Below, one piece after another: positions 34,389-45,270 of a stretch of DNA of 64,000 nt. Source of the stretch: Phoronis australis (Eukaryota; Phoronida; Phoronidae). The stretch is taken from positions 229,456 to 293,455 of the forward strand of contig NMRA01000045.1 in assembly GCA_002633005.1 (NCBI GenBank), in the 5' to 3' direction. The position numbers were made by a program, and so were the translations under genes. The stretch's first letter is position 1, and every line of letters starts with the position of its first letter. The notes beneath the pieces were generated by a model. The model worked only from the letters and a program-made list of their open reading frames with translations. It ran no database searches and was not told the origin of the DNA.

Positions 34389-37300
34389 CTAAGAATGAGG
34401 TGATTAATGACAGAATAAGTTGTTTACATTTTTCATAACTTATAGCAACATGGAGGTGATGATGCTTGCTGCCAGATAGCGAAGACAAACACATGTATAC
34501 AGCACCAGCTTTGACTAATTTCCAATGCATAATTGGAATATGCTCACTAGGTGTCAGTACTGTGTATACATTTGATGGTTGGTGCGTCATTAGGTGTTGC
34601 AACTACCACAGGTAAGGTTTTGATGTGCAAGATTCAAGCCAAATTATGCTACACAAAGTTTTTATTGTAACCCTGTGTCTGTAAATTTACAGACAGGTTA
34701 CATGTCTAGTAGGCCACTTTCATCATGGTGGAAAATTTGGTACGAGTAGGAGGCATACGATGCAAGCTCACCAATTTTGAACAAAAGAAATTGACTGCAT
34801 TGTCCTTTTTTGTTTTTTCAAAAGCTTCTTATATTGACCCCAATTTAAAAAAAAAATATTGCGTAATGATAGCTTCAGTACAGAAAAGTTGAATTTGTAA
34901 AAGGATCCCACTGATATGCTACTTATCTTTCGCAAAAAAATGAGAAAGTAAGTTTCATTGTGTCTTAACATGGTATGACTTTACCGTGCACTGCAGTACA
35001 CTTTCATCTTTGAGAAGGGTATTCTTTGGGAGTGAATATGGGCAAATTTCACATGTTGTCAATATATTGTACAATCACCAGCTAGAGGGCAGCAGGATTG
35101 ACCAGTCACCGTTGCTCAAAGTGGCTGTAAACCGTCACAAAAACCAACTTTTGATTTCGACCACTTTCAAAAATTGGTCTCAAATTGTTCCTTAGCCAAA
35201 CTAAAGGAGATTTCTTGGCTGGGAAAGAACCGACAGTTTATTATTGCTAGAGACGAGGTTCTACAGGTTAGCATAATGCTGAGCACAATCTCAAGCAATT
35301 ATAAACTGTCGGATATTTCTAAGCCCAGAGAGTGTGTTAGGAACAAGTTATCAGTTTTACACATCGCGTGATTGGTCCAAAACAAAAGTTTATTTCTTTG
35401 ACGGAACGTGGGTTTATAAGCACTTTGACAAAGTTAATGTTCACTCTTTCTTAAAAGTTTACGATATTTCATGGCCAAAATGTTACATTCTGATAGTGAA
35501 AAATTTCAAAAGGTATGTTGTGTCCAAGTTTTGTTCATCATCATTAGCACAAATTGGGTTCATAAGCTGAAATGCTGATTTCGTTTTCTAAAGCGCAAGT
35601 TCAAAAACTGATTAGTTTGTTTTCATTAGCTGCTCTCCAATGTGCAATAAAGCTTTCTTATATGCAACTGCAGTTTTTATGCTTGCAGAGATGTCACCCA
35701 CTTAAAGGAGTACTTCATCACTGTTTAACTGTCAATGTTGAGTTTTTACCCGAAGCCCTTTAGAATTTGAAAATATTATCAAGCTCCTCTGATCTTGAAT
35801 TGAGACTGTAACGCATACATGCATCATTTTCCAATTCGTAATTTTATGGTTAGCCAACGCCAATACACTCTTAAGCTTTTTCTCGAATCACTGCTTTTGT
35901 TGGTAATGAGAATAGAATCCTACCATGGAAAGAAATATTATGAGACTGATTTTATGAGTAAAGAGCTTAATTCTAATTTCATTTTTTAATGAGCTAAACA
36001 GGCCGAAATGCTGATTTGATGCTGCTCTGATACTATTCGGCCAACTTTACAGTGAACCTTCCACAGCTTACCTCTACCTCCATTTTCTCTTCTTGTTTGT
36101 CTGTGGTCAATGACGACAGCGTTGTGAGAGCTATTCTTCGAGGAACTGATCCACCAGGTGGGGCAGCAGTAGGGCTATCGGAGGTCACTGGGGTGAGGGT
36201 GATGCGGCGCTTCTCTTTAAAACCAGAACTGAAAGCAGAACAATTTAATTTGATGATAAACTTTTGACTGAAGCATTCCCAGTCACTGCTAATCACTGAC
36301 AAGCCAGGTAGAATTGTTTACCTCATGGCATCATGACAGATCAAAATGTTGGAGTGTCTTAAGTTTATTGTCTAGAAAAAATCAACTTTTGTAGGAAATT
36401 ATTTTCAAGACATTAATAAAGTCCACTGGGACAGTTTCTCTGGCATGAGCACACAAAGTTCTTCAACTCTCTTTCTCAGCCTATCACCTGCTATGGTTGG
36501 TATCAATTTACAGTCAACTATAACAATGTATCTTAAAGGGGAATTATCACTTCTAATGCCTAAATGCATTTTTGGAATTATTGTTAGACAGAACAGACTT
36601 ATTGAACAACTAGGAAAGCCTTGATCAGAGCTATAAAGCAACAAAATCCGATGTTTTTCTGGTTTTATTATACAAATTGATAGCAGGACATTAAGACTGT
36701 GACCACGAGCGTCGCAGGTTCAATTCCACACCGAGGCTGATCTCAGATAATCACATTTCTCGCCAGTAATGTCTCTTTAATAAGGACAATGCTAAAGAAG
36801 ACAAGACGGCAGTGCAGCGAAAGTAGGTTATGAACTTGAGGCCTTTCAATTTCAAGATCACTGCACTAAACATTGAGTCACATAGCTGTTGGGATCATAA
36901 GTTTCAAACAAAAATTCACTTCACCGAAGAAATCTGGCTGACTACCATATTGTTATGTCAAATACAGCATAAAAAATTCAGAGTCATGATCTCACTTTTA
37001 CCTTTTAGGAGTCGAATCTGTCACAACAGTGGCTGGAATAGTAGTCCTCTCGTCTGCAGATTTTATTTCTACGTCTGCTACTTTGGACGACTGGAAATGG
37101 ATGATTCAATGAGAAAAGAAGGTTAGAAATACATTTTCCAACTGATACATTAATCCAGATCAACACATTCAAAAGTGAAAGGTTTCAAAGAGATTTAATG
37201 CTTTGGCCACAAAATACGTTTTCTTAAGCAAAATAATTTTCAGTGAAGTTAATCTTTTGAATTATAATCCGAAAACACACTTTATCAGTCAAAACATGTC

Positions 37301-40300
37301 ATTGAAATAGGATTTTTTTGAAGATGTAACGTTTGTTACCAGTCATCATCGCCGAGCCTCAAGAGACTAACCTTCGCAGTTGGAGTTTTGACCTTCTCCA
37401 TTTTGTGTTCATGTTCAACTAGTTTCTTGGCAGCCACAGTTTTGTATTTTGACGGTGTCCCCAGTTCACCTTCGCTAAACGTGATTAGAGTGCAGTAGCC
37501 ATCAGTTGACGACACAATGAGTATACGCCCATCATCAGACCTGAAAGAGTTTTTGATTACTACTAATTCTACTCGAGACAGAAACAGATTTTCATTTTCA
37601 GGGAATAAGTCCCATGATCACAGTATGACAGTCTTAATATCCAAACAGAAAGATCCAAATACTTCATAAGCATTGTAAATACACTAATCCAAGACGACCA
37701 ATCTGTGCCTCCCTGAGCATTTTTTATGTCAGCAGACGTACATGCCAAAGGTTATGCCACAGCACTCGCCAGATGTCACTAGCAATAATGGAAGCTCTCA
37801 AGGAGGCTCCTACGGTGAATTCGGTACAATATTTCACTGCACACATCATTGCCGGTCTCACGCTTTAAGAATATAGTTGCCACACTATAGTCTCAAGACA
37901 GAACACGCCTGAGGAAGATTTTCTTACCAAGAGAGATCACTGAGAGTGTGGTAGTGTATGTTGGCAATGTAGCCAAACGGACAGGGCTGCTGTGTGTCAT
38001 ACAACAGCACTGAATCCTCGGTGGCTACAGCAAACACCACTCTGTAGGGAAGACTGAACATAGATTCATGCTTCTCCCATTCTTTCTTCTCCTCGGCTTC
38101 ATCCTTTTCACCATCTCCTTGATAAAGTTTATTAAAACAAATACGATAATTAACGGGAAACATGATGTTCACTACCAGATGCTAAGAAATTCCCTAATCT
38201 TTTTCATAGAGCAAAATGCTGTTCACTAGCTTCCTATTTTTAGGCAGCATATCATTTTGCAAGAACCAACTGATGAAATCTTGCAAATGATCGCTTCAGC
38301 ATCATCTCAAAAGAGAGCGCTCAGTTACTTGTTATCTGAACATACCAAAGGTACCTTCCATTAGAAGTTCTATTTTTGCATAACTTTTGTACATCAGTTA
38401 CAATCCATTTTAAGAACCAATGACCAAATGTTGACGGAACAGTGCCCCATTGACTAACAAATAAACAGGAAGGTTCACCCATACCCTTTTCATCTTTATC
38501 TTGATTCTTGTTGACAGGTCGGAGGTCAAATAGTACAGGGCAGCAACGAACAGCCAGGGTAGCCTTCTGAGGGCCTGGCAGATGCAGACACGGTCTAGAA
38601 ACATTGCATAATATTCAAAGTTGTAGTTGAACATCAGCTGTGAGTCACACATCCAATGAGAGAATGGTAACTTATTACAAGCGGAACATGAAGACATTTC
38701 TTCAGTGAATGAATTGTAAATCAGCCCCATGTCAGCGATTTTAACATGTTGTCAGCTGAACAATGAAATATTGTCACTACTGTTTCTCAAAAGGAAAATC
38801 TCGTCCCAGCTCTCAGAGACACATTGCACTTGATGCGGTCAATGATATTTGTTACGCGTCCCAAAGGTTGCCATTGATCAGGCACCCAAATCTTGACAAA
38901 TTAATACGCTATTCTTTGATTTTAAAAGGGTTATCAAATTCACATGGATGAGGTGAGGGAAAGAATTGGTGTAAAGTGATATAGAAAGAAATCAATTTTC
39001 TAATTTCTTTGGGTTATACCAAGAAGTACTTTGATTACATATTTTAGTTGTCTTTGACAATTATTAATCATTTTTATGATAAAAGTTTCTTTTGTAATAT
39101 CTAAATTGCAACTACCACAATACTTTGTGGTTAACATTAATTTTAATTTTAGCATAATTTTAATAAACCTGATATGTACACTCACTTGGAAAGGCTGCCT
39201 CTAGTGAACACATAAGTTGTGTTGACGACCTGATCTCCCTGTTCCATGATACCGCCTGGAATGAGTAACAGCTCGCCATCTGGTGTGAAAGTCAGGCGAC
39301 GGAAAAATGAGCGCATGGTGTCGTCGTGGAAGAGTCGAAAAGATTTATCTTTTTTCTCCGTCTCTTGACTTGCCTCTCCAGCAGAAACTGTGAGCTTGGA
39401 GATGTTGTTCACGCAGTTCCGGTTTTTAACGCTATACACTCTGCACGACCTTAAAATTCATCAAGAATTGATTATTATTTCTAGTATGCATAGACTTTCA
39501 GAAAACCCGTTGCAGAATTGTAAAGGGTACCTTTATCACAGTCTAAAAGTGGCTAAGATAAGCTCAGGGGCCCCTTCCAACAAAACTGACTTAGCTAAGA
39601 CAAATCTTAAATTTTAGTAAATTTTAAGATAAAACTTAAATTTGCCTGTAGACTGTTTCAAGAAAGAGGTATTAAGTTTGAATTAAGTTTTTGATAAAAG
39701 TTTTGTCTTAATTTTAACTATCTTACCGGATGTGGAAGTTTCAAAGTATGGAAGTTAAGAAAAATCTAAGACTTAAGTCAAAAATGAACTTAAGTCAGTT
39801 TCTTGGACCTTGTCCCTGATCTGAAAAGTTTAAAACATCACCAGTAGCAGAGGGTTCATTGTAGATACTTCTAGGAATCAATTTTATTACCATTAACCAT
39901 GGAGCCCAAAATTCGAATGATGCTTATGCAATACTTGGTTCTCACAATACACCGCAACATATTATAATGAATCAACAGCACGATGCGCATACTAAAGATG
40001 GACCCTCATCAGCTCCGCTTTAAGAAGGCACCAAAACCATCCTTTTTATTCGACAAACGTCAAAATTTGGCTACAAATCCCCAAGATTTTTTAATATTAC
40101 CACATGTTGTATTTGACCCACCCTGTGAGCAGCACAGAAAACTTGAAAGATAAAGTGACATTTTTATGGATTGATATGGTATCACATGTGTAAAGGATTG
40201 TGGAAAACACTTTGCATCAGATGAAACTTACATTTCTAGCCCATAGGTGGCAGTAGTGAAAGATAACCTACCCAGTTCTACTCACACATGCCTATTTCGT

Positions 40301-43300
40301 CAATTGGAAAATGAGAGAATCATAGAAACAATTATATATTAAATGACCAGAAGCAAGTGAGTAATGTGACATGATCAATGAACAATGCGTGTAGACTAAC
40401 CTGTCACTACTGAGAGTGGCCACATATTCATTGAGAGGGTCCCACGCTACACCTTGGACAAAACTTTTATGGTCTTTAACAACCAACATGTTAACACCTG
40501 AAAAAAGTGAAAAAATGCAAAATTGTCTGCATGAAAATTTCAGTTACAATCGATACGTTTGTGATTTTCACAAGAACTGTTGAGTTGGAAAATGCAGCCT
40601 AATATCGAACCACTAGCTACAACTAAAGATAATATATATAATTATGTAGTGCAACTACAGACTACACAAACTTGTAATGCAGGAAGCAAGTTGAAAATTA
40701 GACAGCACGGCAAACAGGCGTATCTTGTAATTCTCTAGAATATGCCCACACCAAAACACAGAATTGTTTTTGAATTGTTTTAAGTTATGCACCCTGTCGT
40801 TTAATGCTCAGTCAGCTAAGGTTCTAGCAAACTTTTTTTTAGAAAAATTCATTGCCAATGCTGAACTGCAGCATATAATCAGTCAACATCTACTAACAAA
40901 AGAAAGTCCCAGTGAAATTTAAACCCCTAAGAACAGTTTTAATGTAAAAAAGTTAGTTTTCACATCTACTGGCACGACATCTGCCGACCAGATTGTGACC
41001 AGGTCACAATGTCTCCCGATGAAACTTTATTAGTTTTGTTGCGTTATTAACACATTTTAATGTTTATCAAAAAGTGATTTTTATTTATTTGTGCTCACCT
41101 TTTTTGACATCCCAAAGTACAGCGCTGTTATCCACTGACCCACTGATCATAAACTTTCCGTCTGCTGACCAGCAAATATCAGAAACGTCCTCTAAGTGAC
41201 CTCTGCAAAATGTGAATAGATTAAACACAGTGCACATAATTTACTATGACTATGATGTATAAACAAAACAAAACAACGCGTTTCAATGGATTAGCAAATA
41301 AATGCCATTTTTTGCAAGTGGCGAATGTGCTGTCATTCATATTTTCGAGCGGACATTTTCGCCCATGTTGAGTGCCGATAACAATTAAATAAACAAGGGT
41401 TTGGTTAACCCAGGACATGACAAATGGCATACAGATGTCAGATATGCCGTTACAATGGAAATTTTTATTTGATAAATTCTAGCACGTTCTGCACTCTGTA
41501 CCTGAGTACTTTGAAGACAGACCAGGTTTCTTTGTTTTCTAGTTCATCATCATCAAACAGCTGCCCACCTTGGTTTGAGTTAAATTTCCACAACATGACA
41601 ACAGCGTCTAAAACAGAATGTCACATGAAGAAATCTCATCTTCTGCTATCAGGCAATGTCGAAACCGCCACATCCCAAATATCATGACGCCAATCAATTT
41701 CTGCAGTATTTGCCCCGAATGGTGTGCATCTGGAGGGCAATTTACATGCACATCAAAATTGACACCAAATAATTTCAATTCTTATGTGACTCTACTCAGA
41801 AGCAGTCACCAGGTGGCGACACCATCTCGACCATGACTTGCCTCACCTAGAACTGCCAAACAAGTTGTCATGGAAATCGCCATGTCATGAGTCTGCTCAA
41901 AAATAGTTTGACAAAGAAACAATTTACGAAAAAAATGAAGCGGATGTTGTCAAAAACAGAAATGGTCGTTTTGCATTGCGTTTGATGCCAGATATTGCAG
42001 GACTATTGATAGTGCCATGCCTTGCACATACTGCATCTGGTTACAAGTGGAGATAATCTGGATCTATGCCCTAGTGCATTAGCTTACAAAGTAAATAGCA
42101 TGTTATCAGCCCAACATTTGGAAAACTAGGTCAATTATACAACACATTTTCTACCTCTGCTGAGGAGAACTGAATCCAGAATATGCTCATCAGCATTGGT
42201 CTTCAAGCAACATTGAAAGTATACAATGAAAACGATTGCTTATTGGTATTCAGCTAAATTTAATAACGAATTTCATGTACTTGATAATTAATAACAGGTG
42301 GCGTTTCGTTATGGACATTCCACTAGGGGCTATGGCCACATGTCCCGTCAATTAGTTTTATTGCACCTAAAGCCGGTAACGCAGTGATTTATTCATTGCT
42401 ATATGGCTTCTCAAATCATTTGCACTCACGAACACTCCAAAGGCATTACAAATTGCATCTAATGAGACATACTTTGTTTCAGTTTTATATAAGTATTGGT
42501 TAGGGTGAGAATAATTCATTTTGAAATAGAACGCTCAGTAATGAACGCCAACATTGCAACTTGTAATCTCGACTTAGGACGAGCTAGAGCTCATCAGTCC
42601 CGACTTCGCAGGTGGATCGTTAAGTTTTACAGGCTATCCGAATTCGAACAGGAATACAGTGATGAAGAAATACTAGAAAGGCGCCGTGAACAAGCTCAGA
42701 TAACGGAACGTATGAAGTTATTTGGTAAGCCGGCATTCGTCAGGCACTGTCGACGTCTGCAGGCCACAGACACGCAGATGTTTCAGGGCCTCATACTTGA
42801 TATTTACAGGATACATTTCATTCTTCACTACCATGAGCCACTTCCTAAGCATTTCGGACTCTCGAGGAAGTAAAAACAAATGATATACTCGCTTTCCTCG
42901 CAGCTGCTTAGTTCGGACAAGCGGAATCACCATGCACCGCAACATAGCGGCATTCACTCTGCATATGTACCACTGACGTCGCTAGCGTCGTTTCTCACCT
43001 TCCTCATAGGTTACCACGACACCTCTTGGCAAGGTAAGGTCGACCGTATGGGAGGTGACGTGGATATAGACCGATTAAGACGGCAAAAAAGACTAATTAA
43101 ATCAGGTGGCATTCTCCTTTAATTACTCTTTGTATCTTGAAATCAAATTTTGAAAACCTCTTACCATCTCCACCTGATGCAAGGACTTTCCCTGAAAATC
43201 AAAGAAAATTTAATGAACAAGCAAAATCGCTTAAACATGGTTTTCCATGAAAATACATAGCTCCACATGATAAGTAGGTAACAAAAGAAACAGCACAAAA

Positions 43301-45270
43301 TACAATTTCCACATCATGACAGCTGATTCCATTAACAGCAAAACTGGCTTGTAACAGTTATCATAACAGCAAAATTTTAATTACAGAGTGGTTCAGCCAC
43401 CTTAGTTACTTTTATGTTAACTCCCCTTCATTCTATGTCATCAGGGGAGACTATGAATTCGGCATCCACCCAGCCATCATGACAGGAAATTCTGCATCAT
43501 TTTGTTGTGTATTGTAAATAATTCATTGAAAGGATGGATTACAATGAAACTACAATCAGTAACATGCACACTCAGAAGAAAGGCATTCTCTAATTTCTTC
43601 ATCACAGCAAAAAGTAACATTAAATTACATGCTGAAAAACGAATATTCTGCACTATAAAGCTTTTCCACACCAAAATAAAGATTATTAATTAATATGGTT
43701 GTGACTTTGAGTTAATCTTCAAAACTGCCCATGTCTTCTGGAACTGCCATCTATGAAAAATTTTAACTTCTAAATGCATCCAATGGTACCACACGAGAGC
43801 AGGATCCCGCATAGAATTTTGAACAACAAAGTCTTAACAAAGCAACAACATGGATTTCACAATGTTGACTGATGAGATATGTTCATATATGCTCTTAACA
43901 AAATCTCAGGCAAAACTCGAGTGAATACAGTAGAGAGCCTTCAGTCACGAATGAGCAATTTGAGTATATTGTCTGTCACACATGACATCAATGCAATTAC
44001 TCTGGTGTCAGTCAAAACTGTTCACTCGCCTAAACCACTGCACCAAATAGTTACTCAGTAATTGTTCTTAATACTCATGCTCAGCCTAAACAACAAACCC
44101 AAGATTTTTTTTTCACTTTAATGCTGAATCAGTGTTAAAATGATATAAACCTGTCACCAATGTCAATAACAAATTTTTGATTTAGATCTCTTCCCATCTG
44201 AGTGAGAAAGAAATAACGCCATTTTTGTAGTGGTAAGTGAATTAAATAAAATATTGATTCTTGCTTAGAACGTCGGTTCATAGAAGCTTGAGACATTTAT
44301 CGTTATGTAAGACTTTATTGATTAGTCTGTGCGAGCATTACAATTGAAATTTTTGTAATAAAGAAAGATATATTTTCCATAGCAAAACATCAGTGTCAAT
44401 ACCATGACCAAATTTCAAATGATATAAACGTTCAAGATGAAATCATGAAAATGCTGCCATATCCTTTCATTTTATGCAACATTCAAGTTCTCGAGTCCTT
44501 TTTATAGTCCACTATGCATGAAGTAAATTATGCCAAAGTTTCACATGAATCAGACCAATCAATTCTGAGATATGACATTACGAAGCTTGGAATTTTTCTA
44601 CAGTGCTACATAAGCGAGTTCAACAACCATGGTAACAATTACATTATCCTTACCACTAGGAGAGAATCGCACCACATTCACAGTCCGTGTGTGACGGGAC
44701 AAATTAGACAGGAACTCCACGTTGGCCGTTCCCTCGTTGTCACATTTTATTTCCCACAGCTGAAATATTTAAGGTATATTTCACACTTTTTACATGAAAA
44801 CACAACTTTTACATTCTACTCGTCTGTAATAGGAATTTTACCTTTTTAGCCAGTAAGATATCAGTTAACAATAACAATATTAATAAATACGAATTCTGTA
44901 AGTGCTAAACATTAATGTAAAAGATGGCCATGGTATGTTTCAGGAGTGCAAGTACGTTTATTGGAAATAATATACAAGCTGCACAAGAACCATTTTCCCT
45001 CAGCCAGCAAGTGTAATTTATAATCAAAAATTAACAAGCAGGCACTAATTTTTAACAGTAATGCACAAATAATACGATAACTTTATCAACAAATAAGTGA
45101 ACAAAACTCACTAATTGACAAGGCAACCTTGAAACTGAAATACAAACCCTAATATTTCTGTCAGTCCCACAAGTAGCAAGACGCTTGACATCCGAATGGT
45201 TTGGCTGCACATCAATGCTGTAAATGGGGTCCTTGGCGTGCCAAGATATTTCTGGAGTGGTGATCTTCAT
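34167..45270 (-). CDS. CHAF1B: CHAF1B: chromatin assembly factor 1 subunit B (CAF-1 p60), complete, 13 exons, 587 residues
   Basis: The spliced frame encodes 587 residues collinear with vertebrate CAF-1 p60 (559 in human). It starts [20 protein letters not shown], continues through WD40 blades ([84 protein letters not shown]) and ends in a low-complexity tail. The protein is the middle subunit of CAF-1, which deposits H3-H4 on newly replicated DNA in the nucleus. Three RRI-type B-domain-like motifs, which bind the histone chaperone ASF1, lie in the tail at about residues 468-476, 491-499 and 576-584. All 12 junctions keep phase. An acceptor TCCTAG lies four bases upstream of the ATG, so a 5' UTR exon exists further right. 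It is divergent from POLQ. Assignment is near certain. Confidence 0.96.
35082..35092 (+). promoter_or_regulatory. CTCF-core-like motif
   Basis: CTAGAGGGCAG fits SYAGRKGGCRS, inside CHAF1B intron 12. Sequence match only. Confidence 0.3.
36072..36228 (-). CDS. CHAF1B: CHAF1B exon 12
   Basis: 157 nt between TTTCAG| and GTAGAG|GTAAGC, phase 2 to 0. It carries KRRITLTPV (36186-36212) and PRRIALTTL (36117-36143), both of the B-domain-like type found in CAF-1 p60. Confidence 0.92.
36685..36740 (+). repeat. SINE-like fragment with B box
   Basis: GGTTCAATTCC (36718-36728) matches a pol III B box. A convincing A box upstream is not seen, so this is a partial or degraded copy. Confidence 0.4.
37002..37090 (-). 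CDS. CHAF1B: CHAF1B exon 11
   Basis: 89 nt between TTTCCAG| and AAAAG|GTAAAA, phase 0 to 2. It encodes a low-complexity tail segment ([17 protein letters not shown], then IPATVV). It is supported by phase and splice sites, not by conservation. Confidence 0.8.
37372..37540 (-). CDS. CHAF1B: CHAF1B exon 10
   Basis: 169 nt between TTTCAG| and GCGAAG|GTTAGT, phase 2 to 0. It encodes [20 protein letters not shown], then FSEGELG, the last WD40 blade, followed by a lysine-rich tail. Confidence 0.94.
37928..38117 (-). CDS. CHAF1B: CHAF1B exon 9
   Basis: 190 nt between TATCAAG| and TCTTG|GTAAGA, phase 1 to 2. It encodes a charged linker ([17 protein letters not shown]), then [37 protein letters not shown]. 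The charged linker is longer than the short loop in human p60. Confidence 0.95.
38485..38594 (-). CDS. CHAF1B: CHAF1B exon 8
   Basis: 110 nt between TTTCTAG| and AAAGG|GTATGG, phase 2 to 1. It encodes [20 protein letters not shown], then LRPV. A second donor (GTGAAC) six bases further would keep frame, so the exact end could shift by two codons. Confidence 0.9.
39186..39449 (-). CDS. CHAF1B: CHAF1B exon 7
   Basis: 264 nt from acceptor TTTTAAG| to donor CCAA|GTGAGT, phase 2 to 2. It encodes (R)[10 protein letters not shown], then [20 protein letters not shown] and [12 protein letters not shown]. An alternative acceptor GTGCAG 9 bases downstream is also in phase but would drop three residues that the family has. 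Confidence 0.92.
39565..39818. mobile_element. 254-bp MITE with CAGGG...ACTGACTTA termini
   Basis: The left end CAGGGGCCCCTTCCAACAAA and the right end read in reverse (CAGGGACAAGGTCCAAGAAA) align, and in both ACTGACTTA follows. The interior is made of AAGTTTAA/TTAAACTT-like words that can pair. No ORF. It lies in CHAF1B intron 6. No clear target duplication. Confidence 0.7.
40401..40497 (-). CDS. CHAF1B: CHAF1B exon 6
   Basis: 97 nt between TTTTCAG| and GACAG|GTTAGT, phase 1 to 2. It encodes [20 protein letters not shown], then LSSD. Confidence 0.95.
41099..41202 (-). CDS. CHAF1B: CHAF1B exon 5
   Basis: 104 nt between TTTGCAG| and AAAAG|GTGAGC, phase 2 to 1. It encodes [16 protein letters not shown], then [15 protein letters not shown], a canonical WD40 blade. 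Confidence 0.96.
41502..41607 (-). CDS. CHAF1B: CHAF1B exon 4
   Basis: 106 nt between TTTTAG| and CTCAG|GTACAG, phase 1 to 2. It encodes [11 protein letters not shown] and [12 protein letters not shown]. Confidence 0.94.
42487..42494 (+). promoter_or_regulatory. Candidate TATA box for nested ORFs
   Basis: TATATAAG lies 47 bases upstream of the ATG at 42541, inside CHAF1B intron 3 on the opposite strand. The position fits a TATA box with a short 5' UTR, but AT-rich introns can contain such words by chance. Confidence 0.35.
42541..42873 (+). CDS. Hypothetical 110-residue ORF nested in CHAF1B intron 3 (opposite strand)
   Basis: Intronless ORF from ATG 42541. The predicted protein is highly charged and Arg-rich (for example [52 protein letters not shown]) and ends [13 protein letters not shown]. 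It looks protein-like: charged helical segments, and higher G+C with more CpG than the surrounding intron. I do not recognise the family. The frame is open further upstream to 42496 without an ATG. A TATA-like word lies at 42487. A second ORF starts 6 bases after the stop. It could be a nested gene, a retroposed fragment or an unusually long chance ORF. Confidence 0.4.
   Translation: MNANIATCNLDLGRARAHQSRLRRWIVKFYRLSEFEQEYSDEEILERRREQAQITERMKLFGKPAFVRHCRRLQATDTQMFQGLILDIYRIHFILHYHEPLPKHFGLSRK
42880..43122 (+). CDS. Hypothetical 80-residue ORF directly after 42541-42873
   Basis: ATG at 42880, six bases after the preceding TAA, in another frame. It encodes [12 protein letters not shown], a hydrophobic stretch ([12 protein letters not shown]) and a basic end ([13 protein letters not shown]). 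No family recognised. It shares the CpG-bearing composition of its upstream neighbour, so the two may be one decayed frame or a compact two-ORF unit. Confidence 0.3.
   Translation: MIYSLSSQLLSSDKRNHHAPQHSGIHSAYVPLTSLASFLTFLIGYHDTSWQGKVDRMGGDVDIDRLRRQKRLIKSGGILL
43165..43191 (-). CDS. CHAF1B: CHAF1B exon 3, 27-nt microexon
   Basis: Only 27 nt between TTTTCAG| and GATG|GTAAGA, phase 1 to 1. It encodes (G)KVLASGGD, which joins exon 2 and exon 4 exactly as in the vertebrate protein (G-x-ILASGGDDAV). Found through frame and homology continuity. Confidence 0.93.
44352..44447 (+). repeat. Dispersed repeat copy (partner at 4852-4952)
   Basis: Same order of shared words as the copy in the TULP4-like gene (TAATAAA, CATAGCAAAACA, TCAATA, AAATTTCA, TGATATAAA, AGATGA). 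Same plus-strand orientation. Confidence 0.55.
44654..44759 (-). CDS. CHAF1B: CHAF1B exon 2
   Basis: 106 nt between TTTCAG| and AGTG|GTAAGG, phase 0 to 1. It encodes [20 protein letters not shown] and VNVVRFSPS, a near-exact family signature. Confidence 0.95.
45148..45270 (-). CDS. CHAF1B: CHAF1B exon 1 (coding)
   Basis: ATG at 45268-45270, 41 codons ending TCGTDRNIR, donor AGG|GTTTGT, phase 0. It matches the vertebrate N-terminus, including the EI(A/S)WH motif and the first WD40 strand. The donor is weak by consensus but the phase and product fit. Confidence 0.93.

Larger units (their letters stand above)
34389..41098. other. CHAF1B introns 5-12
   Basis: Introns between the listed exons; no further coding exon is seen. 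They hold a CTCF-core-like site (35082-35092), a B-box-bearing SINE fragment (36685-36740) and a 254-bp inverted-repeat MITE (39565-39818). Confidence 0.6.
41608..45147. other. CHAF1B introns 1-3
   Basis: Apart from the microexon and exon 2, only intronic sequence. Intron 3 carries two opposite-strand ORFs (42541-43122). Intron 2 carries a dispersed repeat copy at 44352-44447 (partner at 4852). A CTCF-core-like near match (CACCAGGTGGCG) lies at about 41807-41818. Confidence 0.55.
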
